Counted from the first letter of the stretch, positions 22,514-34,249 are shown. The stretch is DNA of 64,000 nt from Neobacillus fumarioli NBRC 102428 (GCF_001591485.1 NZ_BCUZ01000006.1:1-64000), one strand, 5' to 3'. Notes: generated from the letters alone by a model not told the origin. Made by a program: numbers and translations.

Positions 22514-23403
22514 TTTGTTTGATCCTTTCTCCTCTCAATGTCACGGTGAGATACGACTGTTTGATAATCTTTTTCAAAAAAATGTCCGATATATTCTGCC
22601 AATGCAACGGAACGATGCTGTCCGCCGGTACAGCCAATTGCAATTACCAACTGTGCCTTTCCTTCTCTTTTATAATGCGGAAGCATGAAGGCAAGAAGGT
22701 CAGTAACTTTCTCCAAAAATCGCTGTGTATCATTCCATTTCATGACATAGTTTGAAACTTCTTCATCCAGTCCTGTTTTCGGCCGCATATGTTCGATATA
22801 ATGAGGATTCGGTAAAAAACGCACATCAAAAACCAGGTCTGCGTCAATCGGAAGCCCATGTTTAAAGCCAAACGACATGACATTGACAGTAAAGATTGAT
22901 TGTTTATTTGCCGTAAACTCCGTTAAGATTTTCTCACGCAGTTCCCTTGGATTCATCCGAGAAGTATTATAAATCAGCTGTGCCCTGCCCTTTAATTCTT
23001 CCAGAAGCTCTCTTTCCAAGGTAATTCCTTCGAGCGGCGAGCCTGATTTCGCCAGCGGATGGGAGCGTCTTGTTTCTTTGTATCTCCGCACTAAGGCTGC
23101 ATCATCTGCGTCTAAAAATAAAATCTTTGGTGTCACCCATGATGTTTCCGCCAGTTCATCAAGCGCCTTAAAAAGGTAGTCAAAAAATTCTCTTGCCCTT
23201 AAGTCCATAACCAAAGCCACTTTATTCATTTTATTCCCGGATTCTTTCATTAGTTCAAGAAATTTCGGAAGTAGTGTAGGAGGCAAATTATCAACACAAA
23301 AAAACCCTAAATCTTCGAAGCTTTGGATTGCAACTGTTTTTCCGGCACCAGACATTCCGGTAATAATCACCATTTGCGTTTCACTTGTTGAACCGGTACT
23401 CAA
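22510..23403 (-). CDS. rapZ: RNase adapter / nucleotide-binding protein RapZ (YvcJ)
   Basis: P-loop ATP/GTP-binding protein of 297 residues. In enterics it regulates GlmZ sRNA decay; in B. subtilis YvcJ has GTPase activity and affects competence. The Walker A is [19 protein letters not shown], followed by [11 protein letters not shown], and the C-terminal domain carries [17 protein letters not shown]. Start is TTG at 23403 with AGGGGG upstream. It follows the NUDIX gene by 39 nt and overlaps yvcK. Confidence 0.93.
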   Translation of the reverse strand: MSTGSTSETQMVIITGMSGAGKTVAIQSFEDLGFFCVDNLPPTLLPKFLELMKESGNKMNKVALVMDLRAREFFDYLFKALDELAETSWVTPKILFLDADDAALVRRYKETRRSHPLAKSGSPLEGITLERELLEELKGRAQLIYNTSRMNPRELREKILTEFTANKQSIFTVNVMSFGFKHGLPIDADLVFDVRFLPNPHYIEHMRPKTGLDEEVSNYVMKWNDTQRFLEKVTDLLAFMLPHYKREGKAQLVIAIGCTGGQHRSVALAEYIGHFFEKDYQTVVSHRDIERRKDQTK

Positions 23404-23442
23404 TTTGATTCCCCCTATTTTACAAGATCGCTATATTCATTA

Positions 23443-23901
23443 TTAACCCGGATCCAGCCGATAATTGATCAGTTCAAAATCCTTTGTATACGTAAACGTT
23501 CCGTAAATAATCCCTTTTCCGTGAATCATGTAATCAATAATATGGTGGTCCCCTTCTGCCATTGGCAAACCTTTGATCTGGTCCACCGGATGCCATTCAA
23601 GCTTTCCTTCCTCAGATTCCTGAAAGCCTAAACCGTCAGATTCTGTTGCCAAAAAGGTAAACATCATCCATTCGGAGAGCAGCTGGTCGCCTTCCTTCAT
23701 AATCATTGTAAAAATTCCTTTTAATTGCGGATTTTTTAAATATATTCCCGTTTCTTCACGGTATTCTCTGATGCAGCAATCTCGAACCGACTCGCCCGGC
23801 TCCATTTTCCCACCGGGAGCCACCCACCAGCCGCGTCGCGGTTTCTGCAGCAATAGGACTTGATTATCCCTTATTAATACACAATTTGTAACCCGCTGCA
23901 T
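23443..23901 (-). CDS. NUDIX hydrolase, YvcI type
   Basis: A 152-residue NUDIX enzyme of the 8-oxo-dGTP/ADP-ribose hydrolase group. The box is complete: GGKMEPGESVRDCCIREYREETGI (about 30-53) with the REYREE metal ligands. AAAGGGTGAGA lies before the ATG. It is the first gene of the rapZ-yvcK-whiA-crh cluster, matching YvcI. The true substrate cannot be read from sequence. Confidence 0.88.
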   Translation of the reverse strand: MQRVTNCVLIRDNQVLLLQKPRRGWWVAPGGKMEPGESVRDCCIREYREETGIYLKNPQLKGIFTMIMKEGDQLLSEWMMFTFLATESDGLGFQESEEGKLEWHPVDQIKGLPMAEGDHHIIDYMIHGKGIIYGTFTYTKDFELINYRLDPG

Positions 23902-23969
23902 GATCTCACCCTTTTTAGCTTGTTCATTCTTTTCATTATACTATTTTTAAGAACCTGTCACAATGAAAC

Positions 23970-24052
23970 TAGGGGCTGATTTCTGTTAAATTTTTGTGTC
24001 CTCATATCATCAATTTTGTGTGATATCTTTCAAAAATATGTTGATATCGACT
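23970..24052 (+). repeat. 21-bp tandem repeat, TGTTGATAT family, locus 2 (three to four units)
   Basis: TGTGTCCTCATAT (23997), TGTGTGATAT (about 24018) and TGTTGATAT (24039) follow a 21-bp step, with a weak unit near 23976. It lies between trxB and the NUDIX gene. The rest of 23902-24212 shows only a short inverted repeat (ACTACTGT/ACAGTAG) near 24153-24168, possibly the trxB terminator. Confidence 0.6.
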
Positions 24053-24212
24053 TCAAGCAAAAAAATGCACAGGCTGCCTACAACCTGCGCGGGAAAAGGT
24101 ATATATTTTAAAAGGGGGTCAATTTCTATTATCATACCCTATCTTTATTTCACTACTGTTACAGTAGAGTTAAAACAGAGTTACTTTTTATGGAAATGCT
24201 TTCTCACCCTGC

Positions 24213-25178
<966 letters not shown>

Positions 25179-25190
25179 TTAGATAAATCC

Positions 25191-25240
25191 CAGAAATAAA
25201 AAAATACGATTAAGTTTAGCTTTCCCCACTTAATCGTATT
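25191..25240 (-). terminator. Terminator of the TPR gene
   Basis: A perfect 13-bp stem (25203-25215 with 25228-25240, arms AATACGATTAAGT/ACTTAATCGTATT) is followed on the minus strand by TTTTTTT. It sits 35 nt past the TPR gene stop. Confidence 0.88.
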
Positions 25241-25274
25241 AAACAATCAAAATATAGTCCAAACAAATGCTCAT

Positions 25275-26762
25275 TTAATCTAGCAGTTCACTGACCATTT
25301 TCACATATTTGCTGATAGTGGCAGCAGATAATCCGTAACGGCCGGCTATTTCCTGCTGCGATACTTTTTCGCTTCGCAGTTTATGCCACACATATTCCAC
25401 CGCCCCGGCCCAGGCACGTTTATTTTTTAAGCTGACTCCCTGGTTCATCAATTCCACAAATACAGAAAACCACATCAAATACAAACCGGCTTCTACAGTG
25501 CCAATCGGCTGATAGTTTTCGTAAAAAAGCTCAGCTATTTCCTGGGCATCGGCTGTCCGCGATGGTTTCCCCGATCGGATCAGCGAGATATATTCCTTTT
25601 CCAGGGTGGTTAATTTCTGATTCTGAAAAAGACGTTTGGAAGTAAGAATTTCCTCTTTTTTGCTGGAAACAGAGGTCAAGAACAGAGCAAATAACCGTTC
25701 TTCTACATAATCACTTTCAAGCTTTTGAAAAATCGATCCTGCCTGGCTTTCAAATCCATGAAACGTATTCTCGTCATTCCATGGTTCAAAGCCTTCTTTC
25801 TCCGGATTTAATTCTAATACCTTTTTCCAGATGTTTTTGGAGAAAGATACATTGCCGGTGAAATAAGCAGAGTACGAAAGCCAATAATAAAACAGACCAT
25901 CGTGATAAAAATCGCTTTTATACAATTTTTTCAGCCAAAAATAAGAAAGCTCATACTCGCCGGCCAAAGCAAAGGAAATTCCCAGCTTAAATTGATGTTC
26001 GCTTAATAGCGGCTTGATTTTCTTCAATTGTTCTAGGATTTCTGCAGCATATGTCAAATGCCCCTGATAGCGGGCAAAAATCATCTTATTGCACATGGCA
26101 TGTAGATTGCCCGGATTTTGTTCCAATACACGGTCTAAAATGGCTTCTGCCTTTTCTACTTGCCCCAAATAAAAATAGGCAAGTGCCAAATTATTATGAG
26201 CTGACCAATATTCGGGGTATTCCCCGACTACTTCCGAAAGCAACTCGATTGCCTTTGGAATGTAACCTGAATCAAGCAGTTCCCGAGCCTGTTCATGTTT
26301 CATGATCAGGTCTTCCTGCTGATACAGCTCCTCTCCTGATTCATCGGATTCAAATGAGAGAAGCTCAAGCAAATCCTCCGCGTCCTCTGCAAAGTCGCCG
26401 TTTTCATCCAGCTCTAGGTACAGCTTGGCATGATGATAAGCATCTTTAAAAAAACCCAAATGGGCGTAATTATTTGCTAAAAAGTAATGGCATTCCACTA
26501 ATTCAGGATCCAAATCTTCAAGGATGTGATGCAGAATTCGGTTTGAATTTTCAAATTCGCCAAGTTCTGCCAGAACGATCGCCAACTGGCAGGCAATCAT
26601 CGGTTCTCCTGGCTCCAGCTGAAGCGCTCGGTTCAAATATTTTTTTGCTTTTAAAAGATCGTGACGATGATAGGCCTTTATTCCTTTTTTGAAATAATAT
26701 TCCCCGGTTGGAATAAAGGAGACAATTTTCCCCTTTTGTATTCTTTTTGCGTTTTTAATCAT
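25275..26762 (-). CDS. Tetratricopeptide-repeat protein, YvcD type
   Basis: A 495-residue soluble protein built of TPR units (for example PTGEYYFKKGIKAYHRHDLLKAKKYL, then WSAHNNLALAYFYLGQVEKAEAIL and further repeats to about residue 300). It ends in a helix-turn-helix-like segment (VSQQEIAGRYGLSAATISKYVKMV). In place and architecture it resembles B. subtilis YvcD, of unknown function. ATG at 26762 follows GGAGGAATTC; the 14-codon extension to 26804 includes that ribosome site and was rejected. It may combine protein interaction with DNA binding. Confidence 0.85.
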   Translation of the reverse strand: MIKNAKRIQKGKIVSFIPTGEYYFKKGIKAYHRHDLLKAKKYLNRALQLEPGEPMIACQLAIVLAELGEFENSNRILHHILEDLDPELVECHYFLANNYAHLGFFKDAYHHAKLYLELDENGDFAEDAEDLLELLSFESDESGEELYQQEDLIMKHEQARELLDSGYIPKAIELLSEVVGEYPEYWSAHNNLALAYFYLGQVEKAEAILDRVLEQNPGNLHAMCNKMIFARYQGHLTYAAEILEQLKKIKPLLSEHQFKLGISFALAGEYELSYFWLKKLYKSDFYHDGLFYYWLSYSAYFTGNVSFSKNIWKKVLELNPEKEGFEPWNDENTFHGFESQAGSIFQKLESDYVEERLFALFLTSVSSKKEEILTSKRLFQNQKLTTLEKEYISLIRSGKPSRTADAQEIAELFYENYQPIGTVEAGLYLMWFSVFVELMNQGVSLKNKRAWAGAVEYVWHKLRSEKVSQQEIAGRYGLSAATISKYVKMVSELLD

Positions 26763-26869
26763 GAATTCCTCCATCATCCTTTCATAACTTATGTAGTATA
26801 ACACAGTTTGGAGTTGTACTGAAAGGGTAAGAATTTGTTAGAAAACTCGCTGATAGGCGGTTCATGAGG

Positions 26870-26960
26870 CGTAGATGCACTTTTGCCGATAGGAATGGTT
26901 TCCTATCGGCAAAGAAAGGAATATGTAGGCCAGGAAATCAGCAGATAATGATTTCCTATG
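26870..26960. repeat. Two inverted repeats downstream of hisI
   Basis: TTGCCGATAGGAA with TTCCTATCGGCAA (26883-26895 with 26900-26912) is a perfect 13-bp stem, and AGGAAATCA with TGATTTCCT is a second 9-bp stem near 26928-26957. Neither has a clear T-run on the minus strand. They probably form the 3' end of the his mRNA. Confidence 0.5.
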
Positions 26961-26969
26961 GGGGTGAAA

Positions 26970-27596
26970 TTAGGATTTCTGTTTATGTCTTTTCTCCAGG
27001 GTTTTTAATATCTCTTTAAAGGATAGTCCTTGTTCTACGAGCAATACCTGCAAATGATAAAGCAAATCCGCTGCTTCCCACTTTAATTCCTCCGGCTCAC
27101 GATTTTTGGCCGCAATAATAACCTCGGCTGCTTCCTCGCCGACTTTTTTCAAAATTTTGTCTACCCCTTTTTCAAACAAATAAGTGGTATAAGCCCCTTC
27201 CGGACGTTCCCGCTCGCGCTCCAGAATGACTTTCTCAAGTGTTTGTAAAATTTGATAGTCTGAAAGTTGGGAGGTATGCTCTTGTTTTCCGTCGACAAAA
27301 CAACTGACAGCTCCTGTGTGGCAAGCCGGGCCATTAGGCTGCACCTTCACAAGAAGCGCATCTTTGTCACAATCATATTGGATGCTGACGACATTCTGCG
27401 TGTTTCCGCTTGTGGCCCCTTTATGCCAAAGCTCTTTTCGCGAGCGGCTGTAAAACCATGTTTCGCCGGTCTCTAATGTTTTACTAAGTGACTCCTTATT
27501 CATATAAGCCAATGTTAAAACTTCCAATGTATCGGCATCTTGGATGATGGCAGGCACGAGTCCCTTGTCATCAAAGCGAATCTCTTCGGTATTCAT
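26970..27596 (-). CDS. hisI: Bifunctional phosphoribosyl-AMP cyclohydrolase / phosphoribosyl-ATP pyrophosphatase
   Basis: Steps two and three of histidine synthesis in a HisIE fusion of 208 residues. The cyclohydrolase half (1-110) has [19 protein letters not shown] and metal ligands in [22 protein letters not shown]. The pyrophosphatase half (about 115-208) has the helical [13 protein letters not shown] and [14 protein letters not shown] motifs. It is the last gene of the operon and its ATG overlaps the hisF stop by 4 nt. Confidence 0.96.
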   Translation of the reverse strand: MNTEEIRFDDKGLVPAIIQDADTLEVLTLAYMNKESLSKTLETGETWFYSRSRKELWHKGATSGNTQNVVSIQYDCDKDALLVKVQPNGPACHTGAVSCFVDGKQEHTSQLSDYQILQTLEKVILERERERPEGAYTTYLFEKGVDKILKKVGEEAAEVIIAAKNREPEELKWEAADLLYHLQVLLVEQGLSFKEILKTLEKRHKQKS

Positions 27597-28354
27597 CTGA
27601 CTGTCACTCCTTTTCCGCGTAAATAATTTTTCACTTCAAAGACCGAGGTTTCCCGATAATGAAAAATCGAAGCAGCCAGCGCGGCATCTGCTTTTCCTTC
27701 TGAAAAAGCTTCAGCAAAGTGTTCCGCGCATCCAGCACCGCCCGAAGCAATGACCGGAATGGAAACCGTCTCGCTGACAGCCTTCGTCAGGGCAAGATCA
27801 AAACCGTCCTTCTCCCCATCGCAGTCCATGCTGGTGAGTAAAATTTCCCCAGCACCTAGCTCTGCTGCCTCCCGCGCCCAATCAAGCACTTTTTTATCCG
27901 TCGGTTTCCGGCCGCCGTGCGTATAAACTCGCCATGTCCCCAGCTCTTCATCAAATTTTGCATCGATAGCCACCACAATGCATTGCGACCCGAAATAGCC
28001 TGCACCTTCTCTGATTAGTTCGGGATGATTGACTGCCGCCGTATTCAGTGACACTTTATCAGCACCAGCACGAAGGATTTTTTTCATATCTTCAAGTGAA
28101 TTGATGCCGCCGCCAACCGTAAACGGAATAGCCAGTTCTGAGGCAACAGCTTTGACAACGTCTACCATTGTTTTTCTACCTTCCACTGAAGCTGAAATAT
28201 CAAGAAAGACAAGCTCATCCGCCCCTTGTTCATCATACACTCGGGCCAATTCCACCGGGTCGCCAGCATCGCGCAATTCAACAAATTGAATTCCTTTTAC
28301 CACCCGGCCATCCTTTACATCAAGACAGGGAATGATCCGTTTTGTTAATGTCAT
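27593..28354 (-). CDS. hisF: Imidazole glycerol phosphate synthase, cyclase subunit
   Basis: With HisH forms the enzyme that makes imidazole glycerol phosphate and AICAR. The 253-residue half-duplicated TIM barrel has catalytic Asp in [14 protein letters not shown] (Asp11) and in [14 protein letters not shown] (Asp130), plus phosphate motifs FTVGGGI and IASGGAG. It overlaps hisI and hisA by 4 nt each, indicating coupling. Confidence 0.97.
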   Translation of the reverse strand: MTLTKRIIPCLDVKDGRVVKGIQFVELRDAGDPVELARVYDEQGADELVFLDISASVEGRKTMVDVVKAVASELAIPFTVGGGINSLEDMKKILRAGADKVSLNTAAVNHPELIREGAGYFGSQCIVVAIDAKFDEELGTWRVYTHGGRKPTDKKVLDWAREAAELGAGEILLTSMDCDGEKDGFDLALTKAVSETVSIPVIASGGAGCAEHFAEAFSEGKADAALAASIFHYRETSVFEVKNYLRGKGVTVR

Positions 28355-29085
28355 GTTGCTTTTCCTCCCGCCAGCAAAGCTTCCTTCAAGGTAAACCGCT
28401 GTTCGTAAAGCGCCTTGCCAACAATCGCTCCGCTAATTCCTTTGGCTGCGGCCAGCGCCTCTAAATCTTGAATGCTGCTGACCCCTCCTGAAGCAATTAT
28501 GTTTTTGCCCGTTACTTCCGCCAATTCACAAACAGCGGTCATATTAGGCCCACTAAGCGTACCGTCGGTGGCAATATCGGTAAAAATAAAGTTTTGAGCT
28601 CCGGCTTCAGCGAAGCGTTTGGCAAGTTCAATAGCCTTTATTTCCGAAGTGTCTAGCCAACCATGTGTAGCAACATAGCCATTTTTTGCGTCGATTCCGA
28701 TTGCAATTTGCTTGCCGTATTTTTGAATCATTTCGATCGCAAATTCGGGATTGGAAACCGCGATACTGCCGATAATGACGCGATCCACTCCATTTTCAAG
28801 ATAATGAAGAATATCGTGTTCTGTGCGGATCCCGCCGCCGATTTGAATGTTTGTGCCAGTCAGCTTGGCAGCGGCCTCGATAACAAAGCGGTCATTAACC
28901 CTCTTTCCATCCTTGGCGCCGTCCAGGTCAACCATATGAATCCATTCAGCACCGTCAGCCGCAAAGGTTTGTGCCATATCAAAAGGGGAATCCCCGTAGA
29001 TCGTTTCTTTGTCGTAATCTCCCTGGAGAAGGCGGACACATTTTCCGCCGCGCATGTCAATTGCCGGATAAATGGTGAAACTCAT
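28351..29085 (-). CDS. hisA: ProFAR isomerase HisA
   Basis: Opens the ribose of ProFAR to give PRFAR. The 244-residue TIM barrel is homologous to HisF and has catalytic Asp in [14 protein letters not shown] (about Asp10) and Asp in [13 protein letters not shown], and phosphate-binding QIGGGIR and IASGGVSS. Four-nt overlaps with hisF and hisH. Confidence 0.96.
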   Translation of the reverse strand: MSFTIYPAIDMRGGKCVRLLQGDYDKETIYGDSPFDMAQTFAADGAEWIHMVDLDGAKDGKRVNDRFVIEAAAKLTGTNIQIGGGIRTEHDILHYLENGVDRVIIGSIAVSNPEFAIEMIQKYGKQIAIGIDAKNGYVATHGWLDTSEIKAIELAKRFAEAGAQNFIFTDIATDGTLSGPNMTAVCELAEVTGKNIIASGGVSSIQDLEALAAAKGISGAIVGKALYEQRFTLKEALLAGGKAT

Positions 29086-29708
29086 CGAACTGTCTTCCTT
29101 TCAGCCGCTAATTTTAAAAAATTATCAAGAAGCGCCATTCCCAGTCTGCTGCTTTTTTCCGGATGGAATTGCATGCCGAAAATATTCCCCCGGCCCACAA
29201 CAGCTGCCACCTGCTCATGGTAATCAGCTTTTGCAAGGAGGACGTCGGAGTGATTTGCATCAACAAAATAAGAATGGACGAAATACACATAATCTTCTTC
29301 AAGATTTTGTAATAAAGGGGATTCTTTCACAAACTTCAGACGATTCCAGCCCATATGAGGCACTTTGTAGGGCACACCTTCATTCGTTTGTCCTGAAAAG
29401 CGGTGTACCTTTCCCGGCAAAAGCCCCAGCCCTTTTGTAAGTCCGTTCTCTTCACTGCTTTCAAACAGCAGCTGCATCCCAAGACAGATCCCAAGAAGCG
29501 GCTTTCCCGTGGCGGCAAATGCTTTAATGGTCTTTTCCGGCAGCAACTCCATCGCATCGCGGAATGAACCAACCCCGGGAAGAATCAGCGCATCTGCATG
29601 GAGGAGGCGGTCCTCATCAGCAGATATATCATAATCGGCACCCAAACGCTCCAAAGCCTTGCTGACGCTGAACAGATTCCCCATCCCATAATCTACAATT
29701 CCAATCAT
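29082..29708 (-). CDS. hisH: Imidazole glycerol phosphate synthase, glutaminase subunit
   Basis: Class I glutamine amidotransferase supplying ammonia to HisF. The 208-residue product has the nucleophile Cys in [13 protein letters not shown] near 80 and the His/Glu pair in [11 protein letters not shown] near 186-188. ATG at 29708 is preceded by AGGAGGTG; the 28-codon extension upstream has no family similarity and overlaps hisB. Translationally coupled to hisA. Confidence 0.96.
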   Translation of the reverse strand: MIGIVDYGMGNLFSVSKALERLGADYDISADEDRLLHADALILPGVGSFRDAMELLPEKTIKAFAATGKPLLGICLGMQLLFESSEENGLTKGLGLLPGKVHRFSGQTNEGVPYKVPHMGWNRLKFVKESPLLQNLEEDYVYFVHSYFVDANHSDVLLAKADYHEQVAAVVGRGNIFGMQFHPEKSSRLGMALLDNFLKLAAERKTVR

Positions 29709-29727
29709 GGTGCCTGACACCTCCTGC

Positions 29728-30315
29728 CTATAACATCCCTTTTGTTGAAGGCACACCTTTGATTCTTGGATCAATGGTAGTCGCTTCGTCAAGGGCCCGT
29801 CCCAATGCTTTAAAGACGGCTTCGATCATGTGATGTGTATTTTTTCCGTAATGAACGATTACATGAAGGTTCATTCTAGCTTCCAAAGCCAGTTTCCAAA
29901 GAAATTCATGAACAAGTTCAGTATCAAACGTTCCTACCTTCTGCTGCGGGAACTCCGCTCTCATTTCAAGATGCGGGCGGTTGCTGAGATCAACGACTAC
30001 TTGGGCCAACGCTTCATCCATTGGGACAAAGGCATTCCCATAGCGCTTAATCCCCCGTTTATCTCCTAATGCTTCGCGCAGCGCCTGTCCCAAGCAGATG
30101 CCGATATCTTCTGTTGTATGGTGATCATCGACTTCAATATCCCCTTGCGCATCGACTTTCAAATTAAAATGCCCGTGTTTTGTAAACAAATCCAGCATAT
30201 GACCGAGAAACGGCACACCCGTTTCCAAATTGGTTCGGCCTTCCCCGTCAATCTCAAATGATAGCCGGATATTTGTTTCATTTGTTTTCCGTTCGATGGT
30301 TGCTGCCCTTTCCAT
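29728..30315 (-). CDS. hisB: Imidazoleglycerol-phosphate dehydratase
   Basis: Mn2+-dependent dehydration of imidazole glycerol phosphate. The 195-residue protein contains the paired metal motifs [14 protein letters not shown] and [19 protein letters not shown]. It is the monofunctional Gram-positive form without the phosphatase domain. AAGGAGGT precedes the ATG. A 136-nt gap with 21-bp repeats separates it from hisD. Confidence 0.96.
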   Translation of the reverse strand: MERAATIERKTNETNIRLSFEIDGEGRTNLETGVPFLGHMLDLFTKHGHFNLKVDAQGDIEVDDHHTTEDIGICLGQALREALGDKRGIKRYGNAFVPMDEALAQVVVDLSNRPHLEMRAEFPQQKVGTFDTELVHEFLWKLALEARMNLHVIVHYGKNTHHMIEAVFKALGRALDEATTIDPRIKGVPSTKGML

Positions 30316-30348
30316 GTGGGTACCTCCTTAACAGATGGATACTAGATT

Positions 30349-30452
30349 TTTCAGATTCGCAAATAAAATTGTTGAATGTGCAAATAAAACTGGGATTTGC
30401 GCAAATAAAGTATTAAAATCCGCAAATATAACTCTAATTTCCGCAAATAAAC
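30349..30452 (+). repeat. 21-bp tandem repeat, TTCGCAAATA family, locus 2 (five units)
   Basis: GCAAATA occurs at 30359, 30380, 30401, 30422 and 30443, exactly 21 bp apart, in the gap between hisD and hisB. Number of units and period equal those of locus 1 (6105-6206), but here the motif is on the plus strand, antisense to the his mRNA. The array ends at the hisD stop codon. Confidence 0.9.
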
Positions 30453-31732
30453 TACTGTTTACTGCCGTTTAGCCGCGTTTCCACAGCACGGGCATGCGCT
30501 TCAAGTCCTTCTATTCTTGCAAAGGCGGCAATTTTTGCACCATGTTCCTGTAAAGCTGTTTCGCTATAGATAATCACGCTCGATTTTTTTTGAAAGTCAT
30601 CCACATTTAGCGGGCTAGAAAAGCGGGCGGTGCCGTTAGTCGGCAGTACATGGTTTGGGCCGGCGAAATAATCACCCACAGGCTCTGAGCTGTAGCGGCC
30701 GAGGAAAATCGCGCCTGCGTGGCGAATTTTTCCGAGCAGTGCCATTGAATTTTCGGTCATGACCTCTAAATGTTCAGGGGCCAGCTGATTCACCGTTTCA
30801 ACGGCTTCTTCCATATCTGCTGCAACATAGATCGCTCCGTAATCGGCAATCGAACGGGAGGCAATGTCCCGCCGCGGCAATACTCTTAACTGGTTTTCTA
30901 CTTCGAGCGCCACCTCTTCAGCAAGCCTTATAGAAGGGGTAACTAAAATACTGCAGGCTCTCGGGTCATGTTCGGCCTGTGATAAGAGGTCAGCTGCCAC
31001 TTCATTAGCCTTTGCCGTTTCATCTGCTAAAATGGCAATCTCACTTGGTCCGGCGATCATATCAATATCAACATCGCCAAATACTTCACGTTTAGCCAAT
31101 GCCACAAAAATATTCCCCGGACCAGTAATTTTATCGACTGAGGCGATTGATTCCGTTCCATAGGCCAGCGCGGCAATCGCCTGGGCTCCGCCAACCTTAT
31201 ACATTTCTTTCACACCCGCCTCTTTCGCTGCGACCAGCACAGCAGCCGGCAGTTTCCCCTGTTCATCAGGCGGGGAAACCATCACAATTCGTTTGACTCC
31301 GGCAACACGCGCCGGAATAACGTTCATTAATACAGATGATGGGTAGGCCGCCGTTCCACCGGGCACATACACACCAACCGAATCAAGAGGGGTTATTTTC
31401 TGTCCAAGGATGGTGCCGTTCTCTTCTGTCGTCATCCACGACGGACGGAGCTGCTTTGCATGGTAGGTGCGGATATTTTCGGCTGCTTCACGAACAATCG
31501 CAATGAATTGCTCGTCTACCTGACCGTAAGCTTCTTCTATTTCTTGTTCATTCACTAAAAAAGAATCCAGCTGAACCTGATCGAATTTTTCCGTATAAGC
31601 TTTTAACGCCTCGTCACCGCGAGCGCGGACATCAGCGATAATCTTTTTTACAACCGCCTGTTGCTCAGAGGTCCCTGTTTCAATTGAACGTTTTAACGAA
31701 ATCTGTTGATCTACTCTGACAATCTTCATCAT
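30452..31732 (-). CDS. hisD: Histidinol dehydrogenase
   Basis: Zn2+-dependent enzyme that oxidises histidinol to histidine in two NAD steps. The 426-residue product shows the ligand-bearing stretch [17 protein letters not shown], then [14 protein letters not shown], the catalytic pair in [11 protein letters not shown], and [18 protein letters not shown]. The ATG overlaps the hisG stop; a second ATG follows directly. GGAGG lies 6 nt upstream. Confidence 0.96.
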   Translation of the reverse strand: MMKIVRVDQQISLKRSIETGTSEQQAVVKKIIADVRARGDEALKAYTEKFDQVQLDSFLVNEQEIEEAYGQVDEQFIAIVREAAENIRTYHAKQLRPSWMTTEENGTILGQKITPLDSVGVYVPGGTAAYPSSVLMNVIPARVAGVKRIVMVSPPDEQGKLPAAVLVAAKEAGVKEMYKVGGAQAIAALAYGTESIASVDKITGPGNIFVALAKREVFGDVDIDMIAGPSEIAILADETAKANEVAADLLSQAEHDPRACSILVTPSIRLAEEVALEVENQLRVLPRRDIASRSIADYGAIYVAADMEEAVETVNQLAPEHLEVMTENSMALLGKIRHAGAIFLGRYSSEPVGDYFAGPNHVLPTNGTARFSSPLNVDDFQKKSSVIIYSETALQEHGAKIAAFARIEGLEAHARAVETRLNGSKQ

Positions 31733-32367
31733 TTAATACCTCCACGCAAAACATCATTGAGGCGATTCACCAATTGATCAATCATGGCATCTTTGAGCCG
31801 GTAGCTGGCAGGATTAACGATCAGCCTTGATGTAACGTTGGCAATTCTCTTATACTCAACCAGTCCGTTTTCTTTTAACGTCCGGCCGGTTGAAACAATA
31901 TCAACAATCCGGTCTGACAGACCAATAATGGGAGCAAGTTCGATGGAGCCGTTTAATTTAATAATCTCTACCTGTTCACCCTGCTCGCGGAAATAGGCCT
32001 CCGCTATATTCGGATATTTCGTGGCCACCCTTGGGGCAACTTCATTCATTTTTGTATTTGGAAGACCGGCGACGGCCAAATAGCAATAGCTGATTTTTAG
32101 ATCCAGAAGTTCATAAACATCCCGTTCTTCCTCCAACAGTACGTCTTTCCCCGCTATACCGACATCAGCAACCCCATGCTCCACATAGGTAGCCACATCC
32201 ATCGGCTTTGCCAAAATAAACCGGATGCCTTCCTCTGGAACATCAATAATTAATTTTCGAGAATCCTCAAACTCGGGAGGCAGCTGGTAACCCGCTTTCC
32301 GCAGCAATTCAACAGCCTCTTCGAAAATCCGACCCTTCGGCATTGCAATTGTCAGCATATTATTCAT
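31729..32367 (-). CDS. hisG: ATP phosphoribosyltransferase, short form
   Basis: First enzyme of histidine synthesis. The 212-residue HisG(S) lacks the C-terminal regulatory domain and needs HisZ, which is encoded directly upstream. It has [37 protein letters not shown] and the PRPP loop [19 protein letters not shown] at 32367 follows GGGGGG by 7 nt and lies inside the hisZ 3' end (8-nt overlap). Confidence 0.95.
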   Translation of the reverse strand: MNNMLTIAMPKGRIFEEAVELLRKAGYQLPPEFEDSRKLIIDVPEEGIRFILAKPMDVATYVEHGVADVGIAGKDVLLEEERDVYELLDLKISYCYLAVAGLPNTKMNEVAPRVATKYPNIAEAYFREQGEQVEIIKLNGSIELAPIIGLSDRIVDIVSTGRTLKENGLVEYKRIANVTSRLIVNPASYRLKDAMIDQLVNRLNDVLRGGIK

Positions 32368-33532
32368 CACCGTGCCCCCCAATTAAAAAGGTCGTCCCGG
32401 CAAATCTCTTCGTAAATGCATCAAGATTTTTCACTCCGGATATTTCTTGAAGCACGGCCTTTTTTCCCTGCTTATGCATTTTCTGTCCTAACTGAAACGC
32501 TTCTTTCCGCCGCTCCTGACTGAAAAAAATGCAGTGGGTGTCATTTTCAAGCGAAAGATCTCCCAGTGCCTCAAGCAGCATATCTACCCGAATGGCAAAC
32601 CCTGTAGCACTTGCCTTTTTTCCAAACTTTTCAATTAAACTATAACGCCCGCCATTTCCAAGCGGAAAACCGACATTTCCGGCATATGCCTCGAATACAA
32701 TCCCGGAATAATAGCTCATATGGCTGACAATGGAAAAATCAAATTTCACATACTCTTCCACACCATAATCTTGAATGACATTCCAAAGCTCCTCGAGCTC
32801 AATAATCGCTTTCTTGCCTTTGCCGTTTTCAATGATTTCAAAAGCGCCCTCAAGCACTTCTTCGCCGCCTCTTAATTGAAGAAGTTTAATCAGTCTTTGC
32901 TTGTCGATGGAAGACAGCTGAAGGGAATTTACGTGCTCGCGGTATCCTACGTAATTTTTTTCAACTAAAAATTTTCTCAGCGCTGTTGCCCGTTCGTTTG
33001 TTCCAAGGATCTGAAGGAACAACTCCTGGGCAAAGCCAACATGGCCTACTGACACTTGAAAGTTCGTCAGCCCCGCTTTTTTTAAGGAAGAAATCAACAG
33101 TGCCACAATTTCTCCATCACACGAAACCGTATCTTCGTTCAGGCATTCCACTCCAATTTGCTCAAATTCTGCCGGCCTGCCGCCTTCCCGCTGCTGGGCA
33201 CGAAACACATTGGCGGAATAGGCTAATCTGACAGGAAAGTCCTCATCTAGCAGCTTTGAAGCCGCCACCCTGGCAATGGGAGATGTCATATCAGGTCTTA
33301 ATACAAGGGTATGTCCCTCTTTATCCAGCAATTTAAACAGTTGGGCATCATCAATGGCGGACGCTGCTCCAACTGTTTCATAGTATTCTAATGTTGGGGT
33401 TTCCATAAATTGATAGCCCCACAGTTTTAACGTCTCAGCCACTCGTGAACGGACGAGATGCTTTTTTTCATATAATTCCGGCAATGTGTCACGCATCCCT
33501 AATGGCTTTTCAAACATAAATAACCGGCTCAT
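32360..33532 (-). CDS. hisZ: ATP phosphoribosyltransferase regulatory subunit HisZ
   Basis: A catalytically inactive histidyl-tRNA synthetase paralogue that activates and gives histidine feedback to HisG(S). The 390-residue product has class II synthetase motif 2 remnants ([25 protein letters not shown]) and [15 protein letters not shown]. It lacks the anticodon-binding domain. First gene of the operon. A second in-frame ATG at 33517 is possible. Confidence 0.93.
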   Translation of the reverse strand: MSRLFMFEKPLGMRDTLPELYEKKHLVRSRVAETLKLWGYQFMETPTLEYYETVGAASAIDDAQLFKLLDKEGHTLVLRPDMTSPIARVAASKLLDEDFPVRLAYSANVFRAQQREGGRPAEFEQIGVECLNEDTVSCDGEIVALLISSLKKAGLTNFQVSVGHVGFAQELFLQILGTNERATALRKFLVEKNYVGYREHVNSLQLSSIDKQRLIKLLQLRGGEEVLEGAFEIIENGKGKKAIIELEELWNVIQDYGVEEYVKFDFSIVSHMSYYSGIVFEAYAGNVGFPLGNGGRYSLIEKFGKKASATGFAIRVDMLLEALGDLSLENDTHCIFFSQERRKEAFQLGQKMHKQGKKAVLQEISGVKNLDAFTKRFAGTTFLIGGHGDE

Positions 33533-33600
33533 ACTACTACCCCTTTACCACCAAATACTTTAGTTTGCTAATATATTAGAGAATTAAAGTAATTGTTTGT

Positions 33601-33629
33601 ATTGTACCCCTTCCAACACTTTTCGTCAA
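33601..33629 (-). promoter_or_regulatory. Sigma-A promoter of the his operon
   Basis: TTGACG (33624-33629) and TACAAT (33601-33606) on the minus strand are 17 nt apart. The leader to hisZ is about 60 nt; I see no T-box or attenuator in it. Confidence 0.75.
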
Positions 33630-33676
33630 TGAAAAAGTACTTTGAATAATTTTTTAAATTACCCAATCTCATACTA

Positions 33677-33705
33677 TAAAAAGCCTGGCTATCGTAACCA
33701 GACTT
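33677..33705 (-). terminator. Terminator after the acetyltransferase gene
   Basis: Arms AAGCCTGG (33681-33688) and CCAGACTT (33698-33705), with one G-T pair, are followed on the minus strand by TTTTTATAG. The stem includes the last base of the acyltransferase stop. Confidence 0.75.
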
Positions 33706-34244
33706 CATTTGCTATCTTTTTTTCCATAGATCGGGTCATCGGCCCAGCGCTCCGCAAGCTGTTCTTTCGTATAAATAACGCGCATCGGGTTGCCGCCGAC
33801 AAACGCCCCGGCAGGCACATCTTTATGGACCAATGTTCCGGCTGATATAATCGCTCCATCGCCGATGGTAACACCGGGAAGGATCGTGGAATTGGCACCA
33901 ATCATCACTTCATTGCCGATTTCAACCGGGCCGAGCCGATATTCTTTAATTAAATATTCGTGAGCGAGAATCGTTGTGTTGTAGCCAATTACTGTGTTAC
34001 GGCCGACACTGATTTTTTCCGGAAACATGACATCTAGCATCACCATTAATGCGAAGGATGTCTCAGGGCCCACTTTCACGCCCAAAAAGGTGCGGTACAG
34101 CCAATTTTTCACACCCAAAAATGGCGTATAACGCGCCAGTTGAATGACGATAAAATTTTTCACAACCTTCCAAAACGGCACTGTTTTGTAGACATGCCAT
34201 AAGGAGTTCGCCCCTTCGACAGGGTAACGGGTAGTCTTCCTCAT
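33705..34244 (-). CDS. Hexapeptide-repeat acyltransferase, YvoF type
   Basis: A 179-residue left-handed beta-helix acyltransferase (LbH family, Maa/NodL-like). Hexapeptide turns are seen in VEIGNEVMIGANSTILPGVTIGDGAIISAGTLVHKDVPAGAFVGGNP, and YNTTILAHEYL carries the likely catalytic His. Acceptor unknown; probably acetylates a sugar or cell-wall metabolite. ATG at 34244 follows GGAGAG. It closes the hprK-lgt-ppaX-yvoF operon, 5 nt after ppaX. Confidence 0.85.
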   Translation of the reverse strand: MRKTTRYPVEGANSLWHVYKTVPFWKVVKNFIVIQLARYTPFLGVKNWLYRTFLGVKVGPETSFALMVMLDVMFPEKISVGRNTVIGYNTTILAHEYLIKEYRLGPVEIGNEVMIGANSTILPGVTIGDGAIISAGTLVHKDVPAGAFVGGNPMRVIYTKEQLAERWADDPIYGKKDSK

Positions 34245-34249
34245 CGATC

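Noticed and set aside
33533-33600. T-box leader of the his operon
   Set aside because: The leader is only about 60 nt and lacks a T-box sequence or terminator.
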